From NCBI GenBank assembly GCA_009617715.1, contig VTFK01000285.1, positions 124,001 through 188,000 on the forward strand: 64,000 bases of DNA, written 5' to 3'. Shown here in pieces: positions 13,286 to 25,200 of the stretch (position 1 is its first letter; each line of letters begins with the position of its first letter). The notes below the pieces were generated by a model, which saw nothing but the letters and a program-made list of their open reading frames with translations, was not told the DNA's origin and did no database searches. Origin of the DNA: Plectrocnemia conspersa. Taxonomy: Eukaryota; Arthropoda; Insecta; Trichoptera; Polycentropodidae. The position numbers were made by a program, and so were the translations under genes.

Positions 13286-14806
13286 TGAATCTAATCCCAT
13301 CAATTCAATGGTCCTCTTTAACATCCATTTTAATAAAATATTTTTTCAGTATGTAACTATATATATATATATATAAAAATAAGTGCATACTGATTATTGA
13401 TTTAATTGCTATTCTATGTAATAAAAATACATTTGATATACAATCACGGTCGTTACTTAACAAATATTAAGTAAATTCAATGTGCAACAAACATTTATTA
13501 GCATTGTTACAATCGAGTTTCATTGTAAGCATAAAATGCACATGTATACGTATATGTGTATATTATAAATCTTTGGTGGTGCAATGTGTCCCTCTAGTGA
13601 TGTACATCGTTTTGTAAGTTGTACAGATTTGTTATATAGCCGCAGAGTGACAATTAATCAAATGTGATGTTACAAGACGGCGGCGTATTTGAATTGTTAC
13701 TTTTTATATCTTAATATATTCGTAAACATGTTTTCATTTTGTAAACCGAGACGGACTACGGATTAACACTGTCCACTTTGTACTATTGATATTATCGCAT
13801 ACGATACAATGCTTTTATGGTTTAGCCATTGATTGGCGTTCTTATTTAAACGAATAATCCGTTTTGTGACATTGACATGTTTCAGTGTCAAGGTTGTCCA
13901 ATGTTCATTTGATTGCATTGTATATTGTAAATATTTTTTTTATATTGTGGCGGGCACCACACTTAGGACGGTGTCACTCCGTCTTTGTCGTACGATTATT
14001 TTTTTGCACAAACTTAAATGTATAGCTTGAACACTGCAGACTATTCCCGTCGTTTATGGAATTCCGAGATTAAACAGCCAAAATTTTAAATTCTGGAATC
14101 CCATAAACAAAACGTAGCGTAAGTATAAATATATACATATAAAAAATATATATGTATGTATATATATGAAAAGCAAATCTTGTATATGATAAGGTGTATC
14201 GTGGCCGGTTTAATACTTTTATGACACTGTATCGTGATCGATCCGGTTTCCGCGCGGTCTCGTAACCGAAAGGCCGGTTGCAAATTAGTGACTGAAGAAT
14301 GTAGTTAATTGTGTCAACGTTAGTCATATTGTATCGCACACCGCCGCCATTAGTCCAAAGCTGTTGACGTCTAACAAATTTTATACAGTGAGAACGCATT
14401 TTACGATGAATGGCGAAGCGTGAATCTTGCGTATTGAATTAATGTTAGTTTTTATTTCGAGAGTCAACTGGTCGAACAGTGTAAATTGCATTGTAAGAGC
14501 ATTATTATTATAATTATATATTATTATATTATATATATATATACATATAAAAAAAATATATATATATATATATATATACACATTGAATTTGATCATGTTT
14601 ATTCATCATTAATTTATACATGCATACACATGTGTATATATAATAACAAAAAAAATATTACGATGTATGCATGTCGCTGGTAAGCCACCTTATGATTTTC
14701 AATGCATTGTTTTTAAAGTGTACATTTATATACATATGTATTAAAATATAAAGTTAACAGTGGCCCCCTCATCCAGCGCTACAATTATACATTCTGGTTT
14801 TAAAAT

Positions 14807-14812
14807 AATAAA
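14807..14812 (+). terminator. Candidate distal poly(A) signal of the B56 gene
   Basis: AATAAA followed within 40 bases by a run of T residues. It is the last such signal before clear transposon sequence begins at about 15.2 kb. There is no transcript support. Confidence 0.3.
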
Positions 14813-15214
14813 TATATTGGTATTTAAACAATCATTTTTTTTATTATCGCACAATTAGAGTTAATACCTGTTATTTGTTTTACGGCTATGTATTTAAAAA
14901 TTTAAGTAAAAAAAATTAACAGTTTCTAAAGAAGCGTGAATTGATATAGATTTTTAAAATGCTAAACAACGATATATAGTGATTCATGACAACAGCGAGA
15001 AATACTTACAACGATCCTTGTTGACGTCATAATATTTGAAAACTCGCTGCTGCGTCATTGGTATGAAACATTTTTTTATATATAATATTTAATTTTAGGT
15101 TTAGGTTGGTATTTTTATAAATTTGTGAGCATGTTTGGCTAAATAAAAATATACAAAACCGGCCATAATTATATCACAAAATTCAACTCATGACATGATA
15201 TTCACTGCATCTAA

Positions 15215-15290
15215 AACATTATAGCCCAGTAGTAGGAGTCGGTGATTAATACCTAAAAGAGCAGGGTTCGAATCCCATCTAGACCCAAAT
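15215..15290 (+). repeat. tRNA-derived SINE, copy 1
   Basis: Contains an A-box-like TAGCCCAGTAGTAGG (15222-15236) and a perfect B box GGTTCGAATCC (15265-15275), 29 bases apart. The flanks do not form an acceptor stem, so it is not a working tRNA. Two related copies lie on the minus strand near 36.6 and 57.4 kb. Confidence 0.6.
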
Positions 15291-15499
15291 GTTTTTTAAT
15301 TTCTATCATCTGTAAGATTGAAATTGGTGATTATTATATAATTATAATTCTAAGATTTTCCTAATCTTACGGATGAATAATTAAAATAAAATCGAGTCTT
15401 GAAAAGTGACATCGATTGTTAGCTATAATAAATAAAATATGTCACTGATTTCAGTCTGTTGTTTAGTATAGTTAATGTGTACTCTTTTGTAGTGCATTG

Positions 15500-15905
15500 A
15501 GCAACAGATGATTTACAATAAATCCATGAAATCTTTTAGTCATCATCCTGGTCCATCAGTTAAACTTGTGATATTTGGAGGCAAAAAGTCAATAAAGTTT
15601 TATTGCTCCTACAGCTATCGGACACCATTTTTTTTGTTAGACATATTGATTTCATTCAACAATAATTCCTCAGTAAAAAATAAATTAATGTACGATATTG
15701 GCAATGCGCCAGTCAGTGGATGTTTTGGGCCCAGGCGTTTTTCAAATCATAGTAGAAATCTTGATTCGAAAATACTTCAGTAAATGCTTCTTCGATTTCG
15801 AATTCTCTATCAGTCATATAAAGAGTTATCACTATCACTTGAGAGTTAATTGTTAACGACAAATTCACTTTCAGAATCGATAAGTACTTTCACTGTCCGT
15901 TATCA
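15500..15905 (-). pseudogene. piggyBac-like transposase N-terminal relic
   Basis: On the minus strand, fragments in different frames resemble the N-terminal half of piggyBac-type transposases: an acidic lead, then FEKRLGPKHPLTGALPISY followed by INLFFTEELL, like the family's GP...YFxLFFTxELL block. Frame changes and stops are present. The family call rests on one block, so it is moderate. Confidence 0.45.
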
Positions 15906-16232
15906 TTTTACAGGATTAAAATAAATTAAATATAACAATAACAACTAAAATAATATATTCTGATATAATTGAATGTTTTCAATAGGTGCTCATAAAAAAT
16001 GCATGAGATTTTTCTCGGGTGCATTATTGAATAACTAGCCATGCTGTTTTTAAAATAAGGCATTCTTTATAAATGAATTATCATATTAAAAATCTTGGTG
16101 CTATATGGCATGGTAGAAGAGATGAACACTGTTTATTAATGTCTCTGAAGCTCGTTCTCATATCTCATTTGTTCAGCTTCCATGAGTTTCTTATTTTATG
16201 TAAATATAAACGAATTCTTTCTTTGAGTCAAC

Positions 16233-16721
16233 AATTGAATATGCGACGCGAATAACGCAAGTCTTAAATACGTAAATAGTCAACTTTACAGGAGATGAAA
16301 AATTAATTTACGGATTTACATACATTCATTTTTATAATATTATATGTCACAATTTATTCATCAGATGATGTTGTAACGTTGTTCCACTGTATGACAGCAA
16401 GTACCTGTGGATCATTTATAACGTTTGCCGAAAACTCATGTACTAATACGTCATTTTAAAATTAAATATAATAGTGGTCTTTTAAAAAGGTGTAATAAAA
16501 AAATATTTAAAAACGATAAAAATTTTTAGAAAACGAATAAGAAATTAAAAACGTTTAATTTTTTTATATTAAATAATTTTTCATTTGCCGGTAGAAATTT
16601 TGCCAACTCTAGTTTTTTTTATATTTCGAAGAAGTTGGTTGAAATCGCAGAATCACTCATATAGCATTATTCAATCAAAATCTCAATTCAGACTTACGTT
16701 ATTCGCGTCGCATATTCAATT
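16233..16721. repeat. 32-bp inverted repeats about 420 bp apart
   Basis: Arms 16233-16264 and 16690-16721 (core TATGCGACGCGAATAACG) are inverted with one mismatch. Their GC content is high for the region. They may be termini or subterminal repeats of a non-autonomous element; no duplication was seen at the arm ends. The interior (AT-rich) has no recognised coding sequence. Confidence 0.7.
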
Positions 16722-17271
16722 CCTCAAGATTTGACAAAAGTTCCGTAACTCTTCGTTATCCCGAATATGGGGCATCTTTTTATTAACGAATTTATAAGTA
16801 AAATTGTAAATATACATATTTTCAGTATATTACAGACGAATAGTAGCACAATTTCAAGTTAATTTACAACCAAATTAATAATTTAGGGAAAAAATTAAAA
16901 AACCTTTCATAATCTTGCTTTGTTATAATAACATACATTATACAGATTGCTTAGAGGGCGAATTGAAAGTATGATTAAAGCAAATGTAACGATTTCTAAC
17001 TACAATGAAGAAATTCAGATTAGAAAACGGAGAAGCTATTACAAAAAGAATCACTAATGATAAAGACTGAGTGGGCAAACGTTAGAAAGAAACATTTTCA
17101 ACATACAGAAATGTACCTATGCAATTCATGCGACATTTGCCACATGAATTTAAAAATAATTATAATGTAAAATATCAAAACCCTTGGGGAAAATCAAGTG
17201 ATACTACGAAAAAAATAAATTGCCATGGATTTTATCATAGGTGGGTATTTATGATACATTTGATAAAGATA

Positions 17272-17460
17272 GTAAACCCCCCAATAACACGGTAAATTGG
17301 GAACGTGCTATTTGGGGGAAAATACTCATACATTTTTTGCAATGCGTACGTACGAATCAGGCGCGTGTGGTGAGATATCCTCCCTTTGGATCGTAAACAC
17401 AAAGTAACGGGCACCCAAATAGTACGTCCTCAATTTACCGTATTATTGGGGGGTCTACTG
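17272..17460. mobile_element. pogo/Tigger-like MITE
   Basis: The right end, reverse-complemented, reads CAGTAGACCCCCCAATAATA and the left end GTAAACCCCCCAATAACA. Inverted similarity extends about 45 bases, to CTATTTGGG. TA flanks both sides. CAGT...CCCCC termini with TA target sites are typical of pogo/Tigger-derived MITEs. Confidence 0.7.
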
Positions 17461-17677
17461 TAAATTTTGACAACCCTTAAATGTGGCTTGGGCAAGGGGG
17501 TGTAGTCGTATACCTGCCAAAGAAATACGGCTAACATGCATGAAATGAGCCAATCGATACAAAAGCTAAACTTTCTTGAACCGAAGAAGAGTGATGAGAA
17601 TTAAATAAAATTATATGGGTTGGATGGGGTGCAGTACGTTCGTTGTCATAGTGATGAAAAATAGTTTAAAATGTCTA

Positions 17678-18132
17678 CAGTCCGTCCAAGATATGAACGC
17701 TCATCGTCACAGTTTTGGTGAGAAAATATAATAGGGTGACCATGTGAAATTATTTTTACTTTTTAAATTTAATTTGTTGAAAGTTTAAAATATCACTTTC
17801 TTACTTATTTTGTTTATTTAACTCAAAAACATGAGCGCAGTTTTGGTATCACTCTCCAGGTTGAATATAATATTTTTAAAAATACCAATAGAATATTACA
17901 GGAATTGTTTTATTGATTACAAAATACCACAACATGACAATAATTTATAATAAAAATATAACACATTATAATTTTTAATTCAATTTCCAACGTATGGTCA
18001 CCCTACCCTTAAAACAGCCCTGATTTAGTTTTGGTAACGTTCTCCTATCGGTGTAAACAAATTCGCATGCAAGCGTACATGCACCCTTATTTCCAACACA
18101 ACGATGATGAGCGCTAATATCTTGGATGACTA
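17678..18132. mobile_element. TA-flanked MITE carrying a nested second MITE
   Basis: The left end starts CAGTCCGTCCAAGATATGA and the right end, reverse-complemented, TAGTCATCCAAGATATTAG. Both continue into GCGCTCAT-like sequence, with TA on both sides. A separate inverted-repeat element sits inside at 17732-18005, so the outer one is older and only about 180 bp long itself. Confidence 0.65.
17732..18005. mobile_element. Inner MITE with TAGGGTGACCAT termini
   Basis: Ends are TAGGGTGACCATGTG and its inverted partner GTATGGTCACCCTA. The interior is AT-rich and noncoding. It is inserted in the outer MITE at 17678-18132. No clear target duplication was seen; hAT-type ancestry is a guess from the termini. 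Confidence 0.65.
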
Positions 18133-19192
18133 TACATGTCTATGCGAAATCCAGAGAGCCACGATGATATGGGGGATGCTTCTTATATTCCGGAATGGAA
18201 GGTATTCACTTTATCAACTGAGCAATAGAGCTGTGGATTATTAAACTGTTCTGATTTTTTTTCATCTTTTCAGTGGAAAAGTACAAATTTGGACTGCAAC
18301 TTCATGGATGTTTCTATACCTTATTATCGGATGAATATAGTCAGATTTATTTTTTCATCAATGCAGTAAAGATAAGATTGAAGAATAAATAAAATATTTC
18401 AGAATATAAAGAAAAGTTATTGTACCGACTGACCTTGAATTAAACTGATAATTAAGAAAAAAACTCCTGGCGAATTAGCTGTATCTTCATCAATTTTATG
18501 CTCTTCCGTGTTTTAGTAGTATTGAACGGAATGCAAAAAAATGATATTTTACATAATGACTGTTTATCAGTGGTAATGTACGTTTTTAAAATATTTTATC
18601 ATCACACGACGTAATTTTTTTAAATGTTCAACAAAACTGTTACTGATAAGATAAACATTGTAAAAAATCTGATAAACTGTAAGAAGTTTTGATCTCATTC
18701 ATCGCCTTTTAATCTCTAAATATAAAGGAAAGGAATTTTGAAAATAAACAAGTATTTTTTTTAAACGTTTATTTTGCCTTTTTATTTCACAATCTAATCT
18801 ATGCCAAATTTGACCTATGAAAAAATCATCTTACTGTAATCGATTTGCAAAGGTAACACGACGGTTTAACAGCGCAACAATTTACAATTAGATTCAATTT
18901 AAAATTTTAAACAAAAAATAAATAAAATTAAGAAGCAAAGCAATCGCCACAAAAATATGTACAGCTTTTATTACTAAATAAAGAAAAATATGGCAAAAAT
19001 TACAATTAATTACGCAAGAAGAACCTCAAAATCAATTATGAAATTTAGTCACCGATAATTATTGAACAAAACTGAAAATACTTATCCGAACTAATAAAAA
19101 CTTATTCATAATAAAAAATATGAATGTGTAAATATATTCAATTTAACACTAGTGGTTCTCATGAACTGAAAAGACCATATATGCAATCATTA
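18133..19192. other. Intergenic, nothing recognised
   Basis: AT-rich sequence between the MITE pair and the 3' end of PRP39. No coding frame, RNA gene or repeat boundary was recognised on either strand. Confidence 0.5.
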
Positions 19193-19198
19193 TTTATT
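19193..19198 (-). terminator. Candidate poly(A) signal of PRP39
   Basis: TTTATT on +, that is AATAAA on the minus strand, about 75 bases beyond the PRP39 stop codon at 19271-19273. Confidence 0.4.
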
Positions 19199-19270
19199 AA
19201 ACAAACTTCAACAATATAATTATATATTCATTGGGCTAATGTGAAAAATCAGTAATAATATTATTTTAAA

Positions 19271-22200
19271 TTAGTAATAATTTTGATAAGGCCACGGATT
19301 ATGCTGGTACGGTTGCTGTTGGTATTGTGTCCATGAAGCCTGGTAGTTTTGAGTCGCATATGTCCCGTTATCGTATGAAGCTGGAGTTGTAGTAGTCTGA
19401 CTTGGCGGAGGAGCGCTGTAGCCGTACGCGTTGGTCCCGTAACTTCCGTAATTTGCTGTACTACTACTAGTGGTAGAATTACTCGGAGGAAGAGGCGGTT
19501 GTGTGCTGTCAGTTTTTTTTTTACTGTCACTGGAAAATAAAAATGAATTAATCCAAGTACACATAAACGTCTTGATATATAAAAAAGACACATACAACTT
19601 ATCCTTCTTCTTTTTGTGATACTGTTTAGTGTAGTATTGATAGTTATGGAAAGCGCCTTGAATATCGGCAACGGAATCACTAAACTCTTCTAATATCTCC
19701 AATTTACGTTGAGAAAATAATAATCTCGCTTCACTGTCTACATTTTCGATTGCTAAAAATTCTTCAATAAAACCTGCAAATTAAATTATTTAAATTCTTA
19801 GCGAACTTAATATTTTAATATTATATTAAATTAAATTACGCACCGATTGCTTCTGTCACGTCAGGGTTTGTCTTTGTCAGTGCTACATCGATCATTTGTA
19901 AGTATAGTCGCTGACACGTTGGATCTCGTACTGTGGCGCTTTTCAGAGCCTTGATAGCTGCTACTGCATCTCCTTTACTCCTCATCAAAAATCGGGCATA
20001 TTTTATCGCTAAGCAGGTAGATACGGTTTTACTTTTGGACGACGTAATGTAAGATTCGTAAAGTTGGCAACATTTGTCGACATCTCCACGTCGCCGCTCC
20101 AAATTCACACGTCTGTGAACGATTACTAATAATTAATCTACTCAAAAGCGATTTATTTAACTAGTTAATAAAATAAGGCACACCTATACGCGACATGAAG
20201 TAAATTCGGACACGATTTATCTAGCCGTTCCAAAATTTCACAGGCACGTGCCGAATTGCCGTTCTGTTCTTCGAAGAACGCCCATCGGAAATGAAGTGCC
20301 GGTTTGTCCAAGTGATGAATGGTACACGCCCGTTCGAGAACATCGCGAGCTTTAGCGACAAGTTTTGATCTTTCTTCATCGCTTTCGGCGATGACATATT
20401 GGCCTTCTAAGAATTGTACGAGCTAAAACGACATGCATATTTCATAAAACAATCAAGTACAAAATAAATAAATACAATAAATAACACTTACCCTTAACCA
20501 AAATTCTTCATATAACGCACAAGCAATCAAGCATCTTTCGTAAAGAACTAATATACGGGCTTGATCTCCCCTTTCTTCTTCCCATTCCAAATAAGCTTTC
20601 CAATTTTTCAATTGGCATCTTTCCAACGGTTTCACATGGAAATACGGTCGTTTAATCTATTTTATAAAAATATTTTTATAAATAATAATATATATGATAT
20701 TGAAACGTATCAATCAAAATATAACACATACGCCTTCTTCGAAATTCCATCTTTGAGCAACCTGATCTATGGTTAATTTATGCATCTTGCTTCTTAACGC
20801 AATTATGTGTTCTTTAATGGCAGTCGATTCTTCGTCAGATCTCTGAATGATGAATACAATAGCGTTAAAATCAAAATGAGAGGTATTTATGTCCAATATG
20901 AATATATAAAAATAATTACCACATGATCGTCGGCTTCTTCTTCACCCGGCGGAATATCCGGATCGTCAGGGACTACAGTGCTCTTCTTACCTTCCCTTAC
21001 TTCACCACGATACTGAAGGAATTCCGTCGATGGCACACAAGCGTTAGCCGGATGAGACATAATATGTTCCTGGAAGCTGAATTAAAATATTAAATTAAAA
21101 TCTAAATCAATCAATAATAAACGGACGAGCTTGTCATAAATTTTATACTTGTCAAAGTGTGTAGTGTAGCCTAACGTAGGCGTAGACAGCAGTCTATCGT
21201 ACAATGCCGTGACATTAATCAGAGCTCCGTTATCAGATTCCCACTTGATGAACGATTCCCACAGTCTGTCAGAACGAAATTCTAAACCGCAAGCAGCTGA
21301 AAAAATAAATAAACATTTAATACAAAAGTTACAAGTGCAACAATAGCATCAGATTTATAAACCTACTTAATGCCCTTTCGTACTGCTGACGAATGAAGTC
21401 ATGGTCATCGGTCTTTGTCGTTTTGATGTGATTGAGATAGTGTATCCAAAGATCAACAGAGAGCGGAATACCTCGCAACCCTCTCTCTAGCACCTTTATA
21501 TCATAACGCAAAAGATTAATCACCGAGAAAACATTGTCGAAGATAAAGGAACTTTCATTTCATTCCGGTTAAGCGTAACCTCAAATGATATGTCAAGTTT
21601 AAAAAGCACTCTAAACTGATCGTTTCAATAACCTCAATGATATATTACTCGCATAAATATATGTTTAAAAAAATATTGAGCGAACTTGAGAGTGCTTTTC
21701 TATCTTTTATATAGAACTATTTATAAATATATGTATATATACAACAATATGGCATTATAATTGTGTGTTGTGAGATAACACCTGTCCTTACTGGCTGACT
21801 GTGAGTGCAGAAGAGGCTGCGCAGGGCCAGCGATCGGCGGGCAGCGGACCGACGCTCGTATCCCACCGCTCATCTCCATCGCTCCATGGCTCTACATTCT
21901 TCCCAATTTTAACTTATATCTAATATCTCATTTTAAATATTCCAAATCACATAATATACACACACACGGGAGATTCGTAATATTATTTTTCTCGGCGACC
22001 GATTCCCTAACACGCTATATCCTCGTATTGCTTAGCTATATACGTCGCGTATAACATAACATACATATTTACACGATACAGTAATTATAATACATGAACA
22101 TATCAAATGTATTTCATTTTATAACCAAAACTAAATAGCTGGCGGTGGCTTTTTTCAAACTCCGGCAGTCAGTCAGCTGTAGGCAAAGACAATCGCACAT

Positions 22201-25200
22201 CCATTTTAGACTAATCAAAGTTGAAATCTGGCATAAATTAATTATAAACGATTGTAAAAAGTCAGTAACGTTATATGCATTTATAATATTTGATTGAAAT
22301 ACATGAAACTTACGGACATGCATTAAGATTTTATATGTGAGATTCGAATAATATGGCAATGGTACAAACCTCCAAGCACTTCTTTTTGCTGCCCTTTCGT
22401 TTTTCATAGTCAGCATATTTACGCCAATAACCATAACAATATGGATAGTGGGAAAGAAACGCATCGTAAGCTTCTCTAGCCGCTTCGACATCGTTCTATA
22501 ATAAATGATACATTAATATCAAATCAACACCACTAACAACGCACGTTCGTATTACCTCCAGATCGACATATTGTAAAAGATACGTCCATCCGCTAAAGTC
22601 AGCAGTGTCGTCGTTAACAGCTTTCCAAAACTTATCCAATTCGGGCAATGCCTTTTTCTTTGATTTATCTTCAGAAGATCTCTTTTCAGATTGTAATTTA
22701 TCTCCATCCTACAACATGTACAAGTTTATGTTAAAAAGTACAATATTGTATTGCCGTTTATATAAATATTTAAATGTACGGTAGTCATTTCGAGAAGTCA
22801 ATCGATAATTATAAAGGTAATCAAACTTACAGTGTTTAAACAAAAGTGCAACACAAATCTGAAGCAAACCTAACGTTTGCTATGTATGAATTCATGTCAA
22901 ATGAAGCGGACAATCTAGAAAAGCTATTATTGTTCTACATAAGGATTAAGATGGTAAATAAATATATTATATAGATAACATAGGATTTTATCTAATTCAT
23001 AATTAACATGCATCAAAACTGTAATTATTACAATAAAATCCTGTTAGTTCGAATCTCAGGGACTGAAATTTCGATTTTTGTAGTAGAACCAAATATAAAA
23101 GCGAATTGGTATCAGCCAAATTTCTGTCTTTCAAAAACCTACTTAATAGTATTACATTATTTAGCATGCCTTAATTAACGGGTTTTTACTGTATAATTAC
23201 ATTATATTTAAACAATTTTTATCAAAACTTAACTGTACTACAAATTAATTTTAACATATTGCATACCGAGCATTATTCCTAAAAATGCAGCTGTGTGGCG
23301 GAGCTCATTTTCGAAAATTAGAACCTAAATTTAATTATTTAAACAATCATAACTTTTTAATTTATAAACGTTTTAATGTAAAATTTAAAATAGAGTTCCG
23401 TAATGATTGTTATTTTATATACACAATGGTAAAATCAGTAACCATCAAACTGTAGATCGCGTACCAATAAAATAAAAAAAAATACAGATTATAATAAAAT
23501 GATGATGAAATACTTTTACTCGTTATTATGAACAACATGAGTGGTAAAAAATCTAGTGTATCTGCTCGGATTTTACTAAAAAAAATCTTAGAATTGGATT
23601 ACATAGCACCAGGAACTATTCACTGAATTATTTACCATCATGTTTAGGAAAAGGTAAAGAAGGTAAAATTTATAGACATTGGATTGGTCCGAATATGACC
23701 ATAAAGGAAGTTTAAACAATTTTGAAGGTGTGCCAGTTAATGGGTCCTTTCCGGGATTTATGTTTAAAAACGGGACGAGAAAATATCGCTGATGTTTTAA
23801 CATTGATTATTTCATAAAAACAAGATCAAGTTTCAAATTTTATTGTCTGTCTACAGCCTCTGTAGAAATTACAGAAATTGAAAACATTTTTAAATCGTAA
23901 AAATAATTACCCACTCCGATGTAAAAATAATCAACTTGTTAACCCTTTGAGTAGTGAGTTAATTTATACAAATTTGTTAGTTTGTTGGGAGTGACGTATT
24001 TTTCAATAATAATTTTTTAACACTTTTCTACTATTAAATTTCGTTAATTTATTTTACATTTGTTTTATACATTATTTGTCTTTTGTAGATTTTTATATCA
24101 ATTCAGAGGCTTTCAATATTTTTTTTATAAAATTAATATAATTTATTTTTTGTTATGTTCATTTATTCCGTACTCTTTAATTTATTGGTATTATTTTTAA
24201 TATAAATATTTTATATGAAATCTAATTAAAATAAAATATATAAATATAATGTTTTGCATTTAATATTTCTTCAGTTACATATGAAAATATATAACTATCT
24301 GGGTAGCTCAAAACAGTGAAAGATTGACCACCATACATGTATGGCGATACAGCTCAAAGGGTTAATACCAAAGATGTTTTATGAAACGAAATAGATCTCA
24401 TATATGTATAATAAAAATTATAAAATTAATTACGAATGAGGGAATCAAACGCAATCTGACAAAATTATGCAGCAAGTATAAAAGACGGAGTTAGGTTGTG
24501 TTTTTTTTAATGAAAAAAAAATATGTTTTTATTTTTTTTCAACAAAAATACTCAAAATTCCCGGGATTGAAAAAATTTCGGGAACAGCACCCACTAGTGT
24601 CAGTTTATTGGTGATGATTTGTTCCAGACAATATCAAAGAAGACAAACCGATATTGAGAGAAAAATCACCATAAATATGTAACTACAGAGCACTCGTAAA
24701 AATGGAAAGATGTTATATTTCCATTTCCGAATACTGGAATACCAATCCTAGAATTAAAACTGTAATTTAGAAAAACAGTGAAAAACACAACACAAAAATA
24801 AATATTGAATTTAATTAGTGTTAGAATATATATGTATAAATAATAATATAATATTTGTGTGTTTTTCATTGTATTTGTTAGTAGTTGAAAAAAATCTGTT
24901 TGTTATATTGTGCAAATATTGCATGGTTGGGTGCAGTGCGAATATTGACCGTAAAGTGTTAAAAATGATTTAAATGCCTTTAAACAACTTTTTTCCTGAA
25001 TTTTGAGCCACTGGAATTTTTGATATTGATTTTTAAACTATTTTAGTTAATATCTTTGGATAAATAAATACGTTACGGTAAATACGCAGAAGTTAAAATG
25101 ACGAAATGCACAAATTTCTGTACACTGTATTCAATGTATTAACAATCTGTCGACTTATACATTTTCATATAATGCTAAACAAATTAGGAGATGAATATAT

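Larger units (their letters stand above)
8223..14840 (+). other. Probable long 3' UTR of the B56 gene
   Basis: After the stop at 8222 there is no recognisable coding sequence for 6.6 kb. The stretch is AT-rich, with many TGTA(A/T)ATA-like words and AATAAA hexamers (for example about 8858). A late AATAAA at 14807-14812 is followed by T-rich sequence, a good distal polyadenylation site. A less AT-rich block at 13.7-14.4 kb looks unlike transposon debris. Two TTAA-flanked MITEs sit inside. The small frames here are AT-rich noise. Calling it UTR is inference; transcript data would be needed to place the 3' end. Confidence 0.45.

Noticed and set aside
15215..15290. Functional tRNA gene
   Set aside because: A and B boxes are present but the acceptor stem does not pair; related copies elsewhere indicate a SINE.
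22114..22491. 125-codon minus frame as a gene
   Set aside because: Most of it is an out-of-frame reading of a PRP39 exon plus intron; only its last 20 codons are considered, as a possible alternative exon.
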